Below are positions 1 to 7,778 of a stretch of DNA of 11,497 bases, in pieces. Numbering within the stretch: the first letter of the stretch is position 1; each line of letters starts with the position of its first letter. The notes under the pieces are model-generated. The model was not told where the DNA came from. It searched no databases and saw only the letters and a list, made by a program, of their open reading frames with translations. The DNA comes from Akkermansiaceae bacterium (lineage in GTDB: Bacteria; Verrucomicrobiota; Verrucomicrobiia; Verrucomicrobiales; Akkermansiaceae), in the NCBI GenBank assembly GCA_023301545.1, contig JALZUI010000150.1, forward strand, positions 1 to 11,497. Direction: 5' to 3'. A program made the translations under genes and the position numbers.

Positions 1-26
1 GCCTAGGTTAACCTAGGCTCTTTTTT
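1..26 (+). terminator. Rho-independent terminator of an upstream plus-strand gene
   Basis: GCCTAGGTTAACCTAGGC (1-18) is a perfect palindrome that can fold into a 7-bp stem with a TTAA loop. TC and six T's follow at 19-26, the usual shape of an intrinsic terminator read on the plus strand. The gene it ends lies left of the window and would converge on carB. Read on the minus strand, the stem is preceded by an A-run, so it may also stop carB transcription. The T-run that would show this lies outside the window. Confidence 0.8.
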
Positions 27-52
27 GGTTCCTTCCTTTTTACCGAGCTTAA

Positions 53-3000
53 TTACGCGTGGTACTCTTGGATGGACTTCACCTCTAGAGGTTTTTCTTG
101 TAGTGAGCGGATCGCATGTACGGTTGCACGCGCGGCGGCGAGGTTGGTACAGTGTGAAATCTTATTAGCTACCGCACCGGCGCGAATCGCGATTTCATCT
201 TGCTTGGCCTCAGATCCGCTAGGAGTGTTGATGACGAAGGAGATGTTGCCATTCTTCATTTCATCAACAACATTTGGACGAGCTTCTTCGTAGAGCTTGT
301 AGATGCGTTCATTGGGAACGTCTGCCTCCGTGAGGAGCTTGTGAGTTCCACCCGTTGCACAGATTTTAAAGCCAAGGTTGTGTAGGTCACGAGCAATCTC
401 TAAAGCCTCAGGTTTGTCTCGATCATTGACAGAGATAAAGACGCGTCCTTCGGTAGGGAGGGGGTTGAATGCCGAGATTTGAGATTTAGCGAAAGCCATA
501 CCAAGATCAGCATCGATACCCATTACTTCACCTGTAGATTTCATTTCTGGTCCTAGTACGGTGTCGATACCTGGGAATCGGGACCATGGGAAGACGGCTT
601 CCTTCACACAGTAATACTCAGGCTCTACTTCCTCGGTGAATCCGATTTCTTTTAGGGTTTTTCCAGCCATTATCTGCGCTGCGTATTTGGCTAGAGGGAT
701 GCCGATAGACTTAGAGACGAATGGAACGGTACGAGAGGCACGAGGATTCACTTCGATCACGTAAAGTTCTTCGTCTTTAACGGCGAACTGAATATTCATG
801 AGTCCGCGAACTTCGAGAGCCTTCGCAAGGTCTTTGGCGGCCTTGAGGATCTTCGTTTTGATTTCGCTGGAGAGGTTTGGTGCAGGGATGACACAGGCGG
901 AGTCGCCGGAGTGAATGCCCGCTTGCTCGATGTGCTCCATGATGGCGCCGACTACGGATGTTTCGCCGTCAGAGATACAGTCTACATCTACTTCGGTTGC
1001 GCCTTCTAGGAAGCGGTCAACGAGAATTGGACGGTCAGGAGTTACGTCTGCCGCTTCGCGGATGTAGTGGCGGAGTTCGGCGTCCTTGTAGACAATCATC
1101 ATGCCACGGCCACCGAGTACGAAAGATGGGCGGACAAGAACAGGGAATCCGATGCGATCAGCGATAGCACTTGCTTCGTCTTCTGAGACGGCGGTGCCTG
1201 CTTCTGCTTGCTTGAGTCCGAGGTCATCGAGAAGCTTGGAGAAGAACTTACGGTCTTCCGCGAGTTCGATTGACTTCGGAGAAGTTCCGAGGATGGGAAC
1301 CCCGTTCGCTTCAAGTTCTGCTGCGAGGTTAAGAGGCGTTTGGCCTCCAAACTGTACGATGACACCATCAGGCTTCTCTTGGTCACAGATGTTGAGCGTG
1401 TCCTCAAGCGTTAAGGGCTCAAAGTAGAGCTTATCAGACGTATCGTAGTCAGTAGATACAGTCTCAGGGTTAGAGTTGACCATGATGGTCTCGTACCCAA
1501 GCTCTTTAAGGGCAAAGGAGGCGTGTACACAACAGTAGTCGAACTCGATTCCTTGTCCGATACGGTTAGGGCCACCACCGAGGATCATGATTTTTTTCTT
1601 ACCGCTATCTACCGCTTCGTTCTCGTCGCCGTAGCTTGAGTAGTAGTACGGGGTAGCAGCCTCGAACTCTGCGGAACAGGTATCAACGAGACGGTAAGTA
1701 GGAACGATGCCTTCAGCCTTACGTTCTGCCCGTACGCTGAGTTCGTCAGTGCCTTTGGCGAGTGCGATTTGGCGGTCGGAAAACCCAAGGCGCTTTGCTT
1801 GGCGAAGAGGTTGGTTAGCGAGGTCTTTACCCGCCTTGGCAATGTGCTCAAGTTGGTTAAGGTACCATGGGTCGATCTTGGTTGCTTCAAAGATGCGTTC
1901 TGCGGTCCAGCCTTTTTGGAAAGCAGTCTGGAGCCAGAAGATACGCTCTGCGTGAGGGACTACGAGCTTGCGTTCGATTTCCTCATCAGTTGCGTCGTTG
2001 CGATCCTTCGCGTCGAAGCCAAAGCCCCAACGACCGGTCTCAAGAGAGCGGAGCGCCTTCTGCATAGATTCCTTAAAGGTGCGGCCGATTGACATCGCTT
2101 CACCAACAGCTTTCATCTGTGTGGTTAGCACTGGATCTGCAGTAGGGAATTTCTCGAAAGTAAAGCGGGGGAGTTTCGTTACAACGTAGTCAATCGTAGG
2201 CTCGAAGCTAGCAGGAGTTTCACGAGTGATGTCATTAGGAAGCTCGTCTAATGTGTAACCCACTGCGAGTTTAGCCGCGATCTTAGCGATCGGGAATCCT
2301 GTCGCTTTCGATGCTAGAGCAGAGGAACGAGAGACCCGAGGGTTCATCTCGATTACGATACAACGTCCCGTGTCCGGTTCGATAGAGAATTGAATGTTTG
2401 ACCCGCCTGTTTCGACCCCGATTTCACGGATAACAGCAAAGGAAGCGTCACGCATGATTTGGTACTCACGGTCAGTGAGGGTTTGTGCCGGCGCAACGGT
2501 AATGGAATCACCGGTGTGAACACCCATCGGGTCAAAGTTTTCGATAGAACAAATGACGACACAGTTATCAGCGTGGTCACGCATGACTTCCATCTCGTAC
2601 TCTTTCCAACCTAAAAGGGATTCCTCGATGAGAACCTCGTTTGTAGGAGAGGCTTCGATTCCACGGTGTAAGATTTCTTCGAACTCGTCCTTGTTATAAG
2701 CGATACCACCGCCTCGTCCACCCAGAGTGAAGGCTGGGCGCATGATAAGAGGAAATGTGCCGATTTCTTCAGCGATTACGCGTCCTTCATCCATTGTGCG
2801 AGCTGATCCTGACAGCGGAACGTCAAGGCCGATACGAATCATCGCTTCCTTAAACTTGAGTCGGTCTTCGCCCTTTTCGATGGCATCGGCTTTAGCTCCG
2901 ATCATCTTGACTTTGTGCTTATCTAGCGTGCCTGCATGGAAGAGGTCCATGGCGCAGTTTAGAGCGGTCTGGCCACCTAGAGTAGGGAGGAGGGCATCAG

Positions 3001-3247
3001 GTTGTTCTCTGATGATGATTTTCTCTACAACTTCTGGTGTGATGGGCTCAATATAGGTCGCTGCCGCAAACTCGGGATCGGTCATGATCGTTGCGGGGTT
3101 GGAATTGACGAGAACTACCTTATAGCCCTCTTCGGCGAGAGCTTTACAGGCTTGAACGCCTGAGTAATCAAATTCACAACCTTGTCCAATGACAATAGGT
3201 CCTGCTCCAATAACGAGAATCTTCTTTATACTTGTATCCTTAGGCAT
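53..3247 (-). CDS. carB: Carbamoyl-phosphate synthase large subunit
   Basis: This is the synthetase subunit of carbamoyl-phosphate synthase. It makes carbamoyl phosphate from bicarbonate, two ATP and ammonia delivered by the small glutaminase subunit CarA, for pyrimidine and arginine synthesis in the cytoplasm. The 1064 residues match the family length (about 1070) and show the internal duplication. The first half opens with GAGPIVIGQGCEFDYSG (14-30) and the second with GGGPNRIGQGIEFDY (557-571). Each is followed by an ATP-grasp core, with LGGRGGG (175-181) and EMNPRVSRSSA (300-310) in the first, and LGGRGMM (711-717) and EVNPRASRT (832-840) in the second. The linking region is about 400-550. 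The C-terminal MGS-like allosteric domain begins near 930 and contains ATGGTHKLL (964-972). The ATG at 3247 gives the normal short family N-terminus. No Shine-Dalgarno precedes it; a 10-bp hairpin lies there instead. carA is not adjacent. The frame is intact and appears functional. Confidence 0.98.
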   Translation of the reverse strand: MPKDTSIKKILVIGAGPIVIGQGCEFDYSGVQACKALAEEGYKVVLVNSNPATIMTDPEFAAATYIEPITPEVVEKIIIREQPDALLPTLGGQTALNCAMDLFHAGTLDKHKVKMIGAKADAIEKGEDRLKFKEAMIRIGLDVPLSGSARTMDEGRVIAEEIGTFPLIMRPAFTLGGRGGGIAYNKDEFEEILHRGIEASPTNEVLIEESLLGWKEYEMEVMRDHADNCVVICSIENFDPMGVHTGDSITVAPAQTLTDREYQIMRDASFAVIREIGVETGGSNIQFSIEPDTGRCIVIEMNPRVSRSSALASKATGFPIAKIAAKLAVGYTLDELPNDITRETPASFEPTIDYVVTKLPRFTFEKFPTADPVLTTQMKAVGEAMSIGRTFKESMQKALRSLETGRWGFGFDAKDRNDATDEEIERKLVVPHAERIFWLQTAFQKGWTAERIFEATKIDPWYLNQLEHIAKAGKDLANQPLRQAKRLGFSDRQIALAKGTDELSVRAERKAEGIVPTYRLVDTCSAEFEAATPYYYSSYGDENEAVDSGKKKIMILGGGPNRIGQGIEFDYCCVHASFALKELGYETIMVNSNPETVSTDYDTSDKLYFEPLTLEDTLNICDQEKPDGVIVQFGGQTPLNLAAELEANGVPILGTSPKSIELAEDRKFFSKLLDDLGLKQAEAGTAVSEDEASAIADRIGFPVLVRPSFVLGGRGMMIVYKDAELRHYIREAADVTPDRPILVDRFLEGATEVDVDCISDGETSVVGAIMEHIEQAGIHSGDSACVIPAPNLSSEIKTKILKAAKDLAKALEVRGLMNIQFAVKDEELYVIEVNPRASRTVPFVSKSIGIPLAKYAAQIMAGKTLKEIGFTEEVEPEYYCVKEAVFPWSRFPGIDTVLGPEMKSTGEVMGIDADLGMAFAKSQISAFNPLPTEGRVFISVNDRDKPEALEIARDLHNLGFKICATGGTHKLLTEADVPNERIYKLYEEARPNVVDEMKNGNISFVINTPSGSEAKQDEIAIRAGAVANKISHCTNLAAARATVHAIRSLQEKPLEVKSIQEYHA

Positions 3248-3256
3248 GCGCTGTCG

Positions 3257-3284
3257 TGGGGTAAACTTGTGAGGGTTTACCCCA
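3257..3284 (-). promoter_or_regulatory. 10-bp stem-loop just upstream of the carB start
   Basis: The arms TGGGGTAAAC (3257-3266) and GTTTACCCCA (3275-3284) are perfect inverted complements around an 8-base loop. In carB mRNA the hairpin would end 9 nt before the AUG, where the ribosome binds, and no Shine-Dalgarno is present there. It is not a good terminator in either direction: no T-run follows on the minus strand and only four T's follow on the plus strand. It could be a translation-control or mRNA-stabilising stem, or a DNA operator for a dimeric repressor. The inverted repeat is seen directly; the role is inferred. Confidence 0.5.
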
Positions 3285-3295
3285 ACTTTTAGGCA

Positions 3296-3301
3296 ATTGT
3301 A
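3296..3301 (-). promoter_or_regulatory. Possible -10 box for carB
   Basis: On the minus strand this reads TACAAT, within TTTACAATT, the same 9-mer that holds the -10 of the divergent lipoprotein gene. Transcription from it would start near 3289, giving a leader of roughly 42 nt with the 3257-3284 hairpin almost at its 5' end. The matching -35 region is poor (AAATAA-like), so this is tentative. Confidence 0.3.
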
Positions 3302-3379
3302 AAGAAGGCATTGCGCTTTTATTTCGCTATGAGTTTTTTTAATTTCAACGTGTAAATACGAGCATGTTTAAATTTCCTA

Positions 3380-3407
3380 TTGACTCCTTAGGGTTGTTAT
3401 TTACAAT
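3380..3407 (+). promoter_or_regulatory. Sigma-70-like promoter of the CAP lipoprotein gene
   Basis: TTGACT (3380-3385) and TACAAT (3402-3407), separated by 16 bp, each match the sigma-70 consensus at five of six positions. The -10 ends only 3 nt before the ATG at 3411. A normal start point would fall around 3413-3415, just inside the longest reading frame, so either the transcript is leaderless or translation starts at the next ATG (3432). Confidence 0.6.
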
Positions 3408-3410
3408 TAA

Positions 3411-3989
3411 ATGATCAAAACAATATTTTATATGTGCAAGATTATTCTATTTCTGCTTTCCGCTCTATTTCTGAACTCATGTGCTTCGACCGCTGGAGCG
3501 GCTCACAGCTCAATCTTGAGCGAAACGCAGAAATCAGGGGGGGTGACTGGGGAATTAGTGAAATTGACTAATCAGCGACGAGCTGAAGTAGGACGGAAAA
3601 CTCTTGAGCATGATTCTTATCTAGAGGCTCTCGCTCTTGATCATGCGAGAAATCTTTCAGCGCGCTTTAAAACGGAGAAGAATATTGCGTCTTATGCTCA
3701 TTACGGCTTTGACCGACGCGCTGCCGCTACTAGAGTGAAAATCAATACGATTCTAGGTGAAAATGTAGCGTGGACAACAGTAGGGTCGGAGTCGGAAGCG
3801 GCAGCCTCTCTTTTCGACGCGCTCATGAACTCTAAGCAGCACCGTTTAGCAATCGAATCAGGTAAATATGGAATGGTTGGGATGGCTGTAGTTAGATTAG
3901 GAAACTCTTATGTAGGAGTACAACAATTTGGCCAGAGGTTACCAGGTAAGAGCTATTTAGACAATTACAACCCGTTCTCCAATTATTAA
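3411..3989 (+). CDS. CAP/SCP-domain (YkwD-like) lipoprotein
   Basis: A 192-residue exported protein of the CAP (SCP/PR-1) superfamily. Bacterial members are extracytoplasmic and mostly of unknown activity. The N-terminus has a basic start, a hydrophobic run (about 11-21) and a lipobox-like LNSC with Cys24, so it is probably a lipidated envelope protein. The CAP domain covers about 46-176: LTNQRRAEVG (52-61), a helix with LALDHARNLS (74-83), His97 in AHYGF, the GEN signature (116-118) followed by VAW, and SKQHR with His144. These correspond to the conserved His/Glu/His cavity residues of the family. The ATG at 3411 gives 192 residues; the ATG at 3432 gives 185, keeps the whole signal peptide and suits the promoter position better. 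A run of seven G's (3537-3543) lies in the linker after the lipobox. It converges on alr with 34 bp between the stops and no visible terminator. Substrate and role cannot be told. Confidence 0.88.
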   Translation: MIKTIFYMCKIILFLLSALFLNSCASTAGAAHSSILSETQKSGGVTGELVKLTNQRRAEVGRKTLEHDSYLEALALDHARNLSARFKTEKNIASYAHYGFDRRAAATRVKINTILGENVAWTTVGSESEAAASLFDALMNSKQHRLAIESGKYGMVGMAVVRLGNSYVGVQQFGQRLPGKSYLDNYNPFSNY

Positions 3990-4023
3990 GGAAGCAAGTC
4001 GCGCTATTTCGATACGGAGTGAG

Positions 4024-5118
4024 TTAATGTACTCTGGATGAATTACGAATGACACGTGGAGCGATACCGGTAAAGATTTCCCAAGGGATGGTGCCTGCGG
4101 CCTCTGCTATTTTAGATACGGGTAGGTTGGGGCCAAAGATTTCTACCAGATCATTAGCGTTTACATCAGGGTGATCAGTGACGTCGACCATGATTTGATC
4201 CATGGTCACACGCCCTACGATTGGAGCCGTTGTTCCATTGATCCAGACGTGGCAACCTTTACCTGAGATGGCGCGTGGGAGCCCATCAGCATACCCAATT
4301 CCGACCGTGGCAATTCTGGATGTGCGCTGGGTAATGAACGTGCGCCCGTAGGAAATCCCCTCGCCTGCCGGGATATTGCGAATGATTGAAACTCGCGAGC
4401 AGAGGCGCATTACAGGTTTAAGCTGATCTTGGTATTCAGGTAACGGAGAGGCTCCGTAAAGCATCAGGCCAGGCCGAACGAGGTTGACGCTAGGGGATGG
4501 AAATTTCATTAAGCCTGCTGAATTCGAAATATGGCGGTACTTGAACTCAGAAGGCGTCGTTTCAATGAATCTAGCAATTTGGCTTTTGGTGAACTCCTCG
4601 TCTTCATCGGCCACGGGGAGGTGTGACCCGATTCCTTCGATTTCAATATGAGGATGGATGAAGGCTAAGGCTTCGGTGTATTCAGCACTGTCGGAGATAA
4701 AGCCACCGCGCCCCATTCCGGTATCAAGGGCGAGATGGACTTTGAGTCTTTTTTTTGCCTTCTTAGCGAGTTCGGCGTAGGAATTTAAGCCGTCTAGGCA
4801 AGAGATACAGGGAGTATAGTCTTGTTCTACAATTTCTTGATATTCGGACGGGTTAGCGATTCCTAGGAGGTAAATGCGGGCTTCGGGTAGTAGGGCGCGG
4901 AGTTCTCTCGCTTCTCGCACGTTAGCAACTCCGTAGAACGCGGGGTTCAGGTCTTGGAGCGCCTCAACCACCTTTTGATAACCGTGCCCATAAGCATTGG
5001 CCTTAACAACCGCCATGACCTCAGCTTCATTAGACTGAGCTTTAGCGAATCGGAAGTTGTGGCGAAGGGCGTCGAGATCGATTTCAGCCCAGGCGCGAGG
5101 TGGAGAAAGGTGCATCAC
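4024..5118 (-). CDS. alr: Alanine racemase
   Basis: A PLP-dependent enzyme that interconverts L- and D-alanine, supplying D-Ala for peptidoglycan in the cytoplasm. The 364 residues are normal length for fold-type III alanine racemase. The PLP-binding lysine is Lys39 in VVKANAYGHG (37-46). TGMGRGG (133-139) carries the conserved active-site arginine, HISNSAG (196-202) and RPGLMLYG (215-222) line the cofactor site, and Tyr257 in GISYGRTF is the second catalytic base. GYADGLPR (275-282) and VTMDQ (304-308) belong to the C-terminal beta domain that completes the partner's active site in the dimer. No key residue is missing. The start is GTG (5118) followed directly by ATG (5115), which would remove one residue; neither has a Shine-Dalgarno. 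alr is divergent from the ATPase gene across 112 bp and appears to be a single-gene unit. alr and the catabolic paralogue dadX cannot be separated by sequence alone, but no D-amino-acid dehydrogenase gene is nearby. Confidence 0.97.
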   Translation of the reverse strand: MMHLSPPRAWAEIDLDALRHNFRFAKAQSNEAEVMAVVKANAYGHGYQKVVEALQDLNPAFYGVANVREARELRALLPEARIYLLGIANPSEYQEIVEQDYTPCISCLDGLNSYAELAKKAKKRLKVHLALDTGMGRGGFISDSAEYTEALAFIHPHIEIEGIGSHLPVADEDEEFTKSQIARFIETTPSEFKYRHISNSAGLMKFPSPSVNLVRPGLMLYGASPLPEYQDQLKPVMRLCSRVSIIRNIPAGEGISYGRTFITQRTSRIATVGIGYADGLPRAISGKGCHVWINGTTAPIVGRVTMDQIMVDVTDHPDVNANDLVEIFGPNLPVSKIAEAAGTIPWEIFTGIAPRVIRNSSRVH

Positions 5119-5230
5119 TTATAGAGCTAGCGATTCTTGGGCTGAGTTACAAAAGAAATTTACCTTTTGAGCTGATTATTTGATTTTTCTAAAGTTTTAG
5201 AGTGTCTTTTTTCACGATTTTATTATCTAT
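5119..5230. promoter_or_regulatory. Divergent promoter region, alr / HerA-like ATPase
   Basis: This AT-rich 112-bp gap must hold both promoters, but no hexamer pair is convincing. On the plus strand, TTGAGC (5167-5172) and TAAAGT (5190-5195) are separated by 17 bp, each matching four of six positions. TATTAT at 5221-5226 resembles a -10 but lacks a partner and would place the start point at the start codon. No clear minus-strand pair for alr was found. Confidence 0.35.
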
Positions 5231-7657
5231 GTGAGTATGCCAATTTCTTCAGATGAATACGAAAAGTTAGGAAAGTTCTACTTAGGCCGAGAGTATGACC
5301 TCAAGGCCGGTGAAATGCAGGATGACTTAGTTCTCTACGATTCTAAGGATCTTGTGACCCATGGGGTTGTGTTAGGAATGACTGGTTCGGGTAAAACAGG
5401 GCTTTGCCTTTCTCTGTTGGAAGAGGCGGCGATGGATAATATTCCCGCGATAATAATCGACCCCAAGGGTGATATTGCGAATCTGATGCTTACCTTTCCC
5501 GAATTTCAAGCGGGAGATTTCGAACCTTGGATCAATGAAGATGACGCCAGTAAGAAGGGGCAAACCCCAGGTGAATTTGCTGCTGATACGGCAAAAATGT
5601 GGAAGAATGGAATAGCGGAATGGGGGCAAAGCCCTGAGCGCGTACGCACCTTCCGTGACAAAGTAGATATTAATATTTTCACCCCAGGCTCTAAGGCGGG
5701 TATTCCTGTTTCTATTCTTGGTTCTCTCGCCGCTCCTCCGTTCGAAATTTTAGATGATGGCGAATTACTAGGTGACCGAGTCGAATCTACGGTTTCCTCT
5801 CTGCTGTCCTTAATTGGAGTTGATGCGGATCCTATCCAAAGTCCAGAGGCGATTCTGCTAGGCTCAATTTTACAATCCTGTTGGGCTAATGAGACTGACC
5901 TGACCTTAGAGTCTCTCATTCGCCAAATCCAAAAACCCTCATTTGATAAAATCGGAGTTCTTGATCTGGAGTCCTTCATTAATAAGAAAGAGCGCCAAAA
6001 ACTAGCGCTTAAGTTTAACGGGTTACTGGCTTCTCCTGGTTTTGCTACTTGGTTGGAAGGCGCGCCGTTGGATATCCAAAGCATGATGTTCACCCCAGAA
6101 GGGAAGCCTAGAATGTCGGTCTTCTCGATCGCTCACCTTAGTGATGAGGAGCGGATGTTCTTCGTCTCTCTTCTTTTGAATCAAATGTTGGGGTGGATGC
6201 GTGCACAGTCGGGTACAACCTCCCTGCGCGCGATGCTCTACATGGATGAGATCTACGGTTACCTTCCTCCTACAGCTAACCCTCCATCGAAAAAGCCTTT
6301 GATGACGATTCTCAAGCAGGGACGCGCATTTGGTCTAGGGACACTCTTGGCAACACAGAACCCTGTGGACCTTGATTATAAGGCACTTTCAAATACGGGT
6401 ACTTGGTGGCTTGGTCGCTTACAGACTGAACGAGATAAGGCACGTGTACTAGATGGTCTAGAAGGCGCTGCGGCATCTCAGGATGGTGGCTTTAACCGTG
6501 CTGAAATGGAACAACTCCTCGCGGGGCTCGGCTCCCGAGTCTTTCTTATGAATAATGTTCACGATGACGGACCTACGGTCTTTCATGTGCGTTGGGTCAT
6601 GTCTTATCTTCGCGGTCCGATGACGCGTCGCCAGATTAAGAAACTCATGGATCCTAAGCGTGATGCCTTTGAGGGCAATCCGGCTAAGAAAGCAGCTCCT
6701 CCAGCTAATGATAACCCCTTTGCTCAATCTAGTGCCCCAGCCGCTTCTGGTGGCGAGCGCCCACTCGTGGGTGACGGAATTAAGGAATTTTTCGCTCCCA
6801 TTTTAGGTGATGCGGAGGGCGCGATCTATAAACCATTCCTCGTCCGCCAAGCGAATGTACATTTTTCATCTACAAAGGCTAAAACGGAAGGTTCTCGCGC
6901 TGTACGTTTCGTGAACCAGCTCTTAGAGAGTGGACCGGACTGGAGTGAGGATGCTGATTTTGCAACCTCTCTCTCCCAATGCGCTTCATCTCCGCTAAAG
7001 GGAATCGGTTTTGGCGACCTTCCTGGGTATGCGATGAACGCCACGAACTATAAGCCGCTTAGTTCTGATTTCGAAGACTGGATCTACCGTAATGAACGGG
7101 CGGAGCTGTATTATTCCCCTGTACTCAAGGAGTATTCCCAATTCGGCGAAGGAGAGCGAGATTTTAGAGCTCGCTTGAGTCAAAACGCTCGCGAAACCCG
7201 TGATGAAATGACCGATAAGCTACGCGACAAATTCGCCTCTAAGATCCGCACTAAGCAAGGTCAGATTGATCGCGCGGAGATTTCGGTTGATCGGGAAAAA
7301 GACCAAGCGAAAAATGCGAAAATGAAAGTGGGCCTTTCGATTGTAGGAGGCCTTTTGGGCGGACTTCTCGGCGGACGTCGTTCTACTCGTAGCACTCTTT
7401 CGGGTGCTTCTAGTGCGCTTTCACAGCACGGAGATATTAAGCGCGCTGAGGAAAAAGTTGATATTTTGGAGCGTGATTTACAAGAGATCGAAGACGAGCT
7501 CGCGAGAGATATTGTAGAATTGGAGGAGAAGATGAGCGCCGCTAATACGGAGCTTACTCCAGAGACGCTCAAACCATATAAAAAGGATATCGACGTGCAG
7601 GAAGTTGCTCTGCTTTGGCTTCCTTATGATGGGCGTGATGAGGCATTGTGGAAATAG
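5231..7657 (+). CDS. HerA/FtsK-like P-loop ATPase with C-terminal coiled coils
   Basis: An 808-residue cytoplasmic ATPase of the HerA-FtsK class (DUF87/DUF853-like), whose relatives form hexameric rings that move DNA or proteins. Walker A is GMTGSGKTG (49-57, Lys55). IIIDPKGD (74-81) is typical of the class. Walker B is AMLYMDEIYGYLPP (334-347, Asp339/Glu340). ATQNPVDLDYKALSNTGTWW (374-393) and RLQTERDKARV (396-406) carry the sensor and likely arginine-finger region. After about 475 comes a Pro/Ala-rich linker (482-506), then a second region. That region includes a coiled coil (about 640-698), a Gly-rich stretch GLSIVGGLLGGLLGG (701-715), a basic patch RRSTR, a second coiled coil (735-772) and an end reading ALLWLPYDG (793-801). 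The Gly-rich stretch is too short to call a membrane span. It lacks an obvious HAS-barrel, and no nurA is adjacent, so it is not a standard HerA-NurA repair motor. The start is GTG 5231 or ATG 5237 (two residues shorter); no Shine-Dalgarno supports either. Biological role unknown. Confidence 0.88.
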   Translation: MSMPISSDEYEKLGKFYLGREYDLKAGEMQDDLVLYDSKDLVTHGVVLGMTGSGKTGLCLSLLEEAAMDNIPAIIIDPKGDIANLMLTFPEFQAGDFEPWINEDDASKKGQTPGEFAADTAKMWKNGIAEWGQSPERVRTFRDKVDINIFTPGSKAGIPVSILGSLAAPPFEILDDGELLGDRVESTVSSLLSLIGVDADPIQSPEAILLGSILQSCWANETDLTLESLIRQIQKPSFDKIGVLDLESFINKKERQKLALKFNGLLASPGFATWLEGAPLDIQSMMFTPEGKPRMSVFSIAHLSDEERMFFVSLLLNQMLGWMRAQSGTTSLRAMLYMDEIYGYLPPTANPPSKKPLMTILKQGRAFGLGTLLATQNPVDLDYKALSNTGTWWLGRLQTERDKARVLDGLEGAAASQDGGFNRAEMEQLLAGLGSRVFLMNNVHDDGPTVFHVRWVMSYLRGPMTRRQIKKLMDPKRDAFEGNPAKKAAPPANDNPFAQSSAPAASGGERPLVGDGIKEFFAPILGDAEGAIYKPFLVRQANVHFSSTKAKTEGSRAVRFVNQLLESGPDWSEDADFATSLSQCASSPLKGIGFGDLPGYAMNATNYKPLSSDFEDWIYRNERAELYYSPVLKEYSQFGEGERDFRARLSQNARETRDEMTDKLRDKFASKIRTKQGQIDRAEISVDREKDQAKNAKMKVGLSIVGGLLGGLLGGRRSTRSTLSGASSALSQHGDIKRAEEKVDILERDLQEIEDELARDIVELEEKMSAANTELTPETLKPYKKDIDVQEVALLWLPYDGRDEALWK

Positions 7658-7675
7658 CGCACTGATTCATCTAAT

Positions 7676-7698
7676 AGGGCGCTGTAGATTTGCGCCTT
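7676..7698 (+). terminator. Weak hairpin downstream of the ATPase gene
   Basis: AGGGCGC (7676-7682) can pair with GCGCCTT (7692-7698), seven pairs including one G-U, across a 9-base loop. Almost no T-run follows, so on its own it is a poor terminator. It may assist the strong one just downstream or protect the 3' end of the mRNA. Confidence 0.25.
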
Positions 7699-7712
7699 TC
7701 AGCTAAAGATTG

Positions 7713-7738
7713 CCCCAGGCTACTAGTCTGGGGTTTTT
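7713..7738 (+). terminator. Rho-independent terminator of the ATPase gene
   Basis: CCCCAG (7713-7718) pairs with CTGGGG (7728-7733). Two inner pairs (G-U, C-G) extend the stem to eight around a TACTA loop, and five T's follow at 7734-7738. It ends the 5231-7657 transcript and separates that gene from the next. It also shows that a TTG at 7710, which opens a longer frame for the next gene, cannot be its real start. Confidence 0.88.
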
Positions 7739-7778
7739 CATTGCTTATCCACTCATTTGTTTTAGGATTGTAGGCTCT

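Noticed and set aside
1099..2092. Several open frames of 60-110 codons on both strands inside carB, for example 1101-1427 and 1769-2092 on plus
   Set aside because: They overlap a fully conserved carB, have low-complexity Ser/Arg/Leu-rich products, and have no start signal. They are frame shadows.
3990..4023. Terminator between the convergent CAP and alr genes
   Set aside because: The 34-bp gap has no hairpin and no T-run in either direction.
4749..4756. Run of eight A's on the coding strand of alr, and similar A8 runs in the TPR gene near 9472 and 10572
   Set aside because: They encode normal Lys codons in intact frames. Nothing suggests programmed slippage, and no alternative frame downstream is meaningful.
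5506..6093. Minus-strand open frame of 195 codons inside the ATPase gene
   Set aside because: It is antisense to the conserved motor domain, its product has no domain or plausible composition, and it has no promoter.
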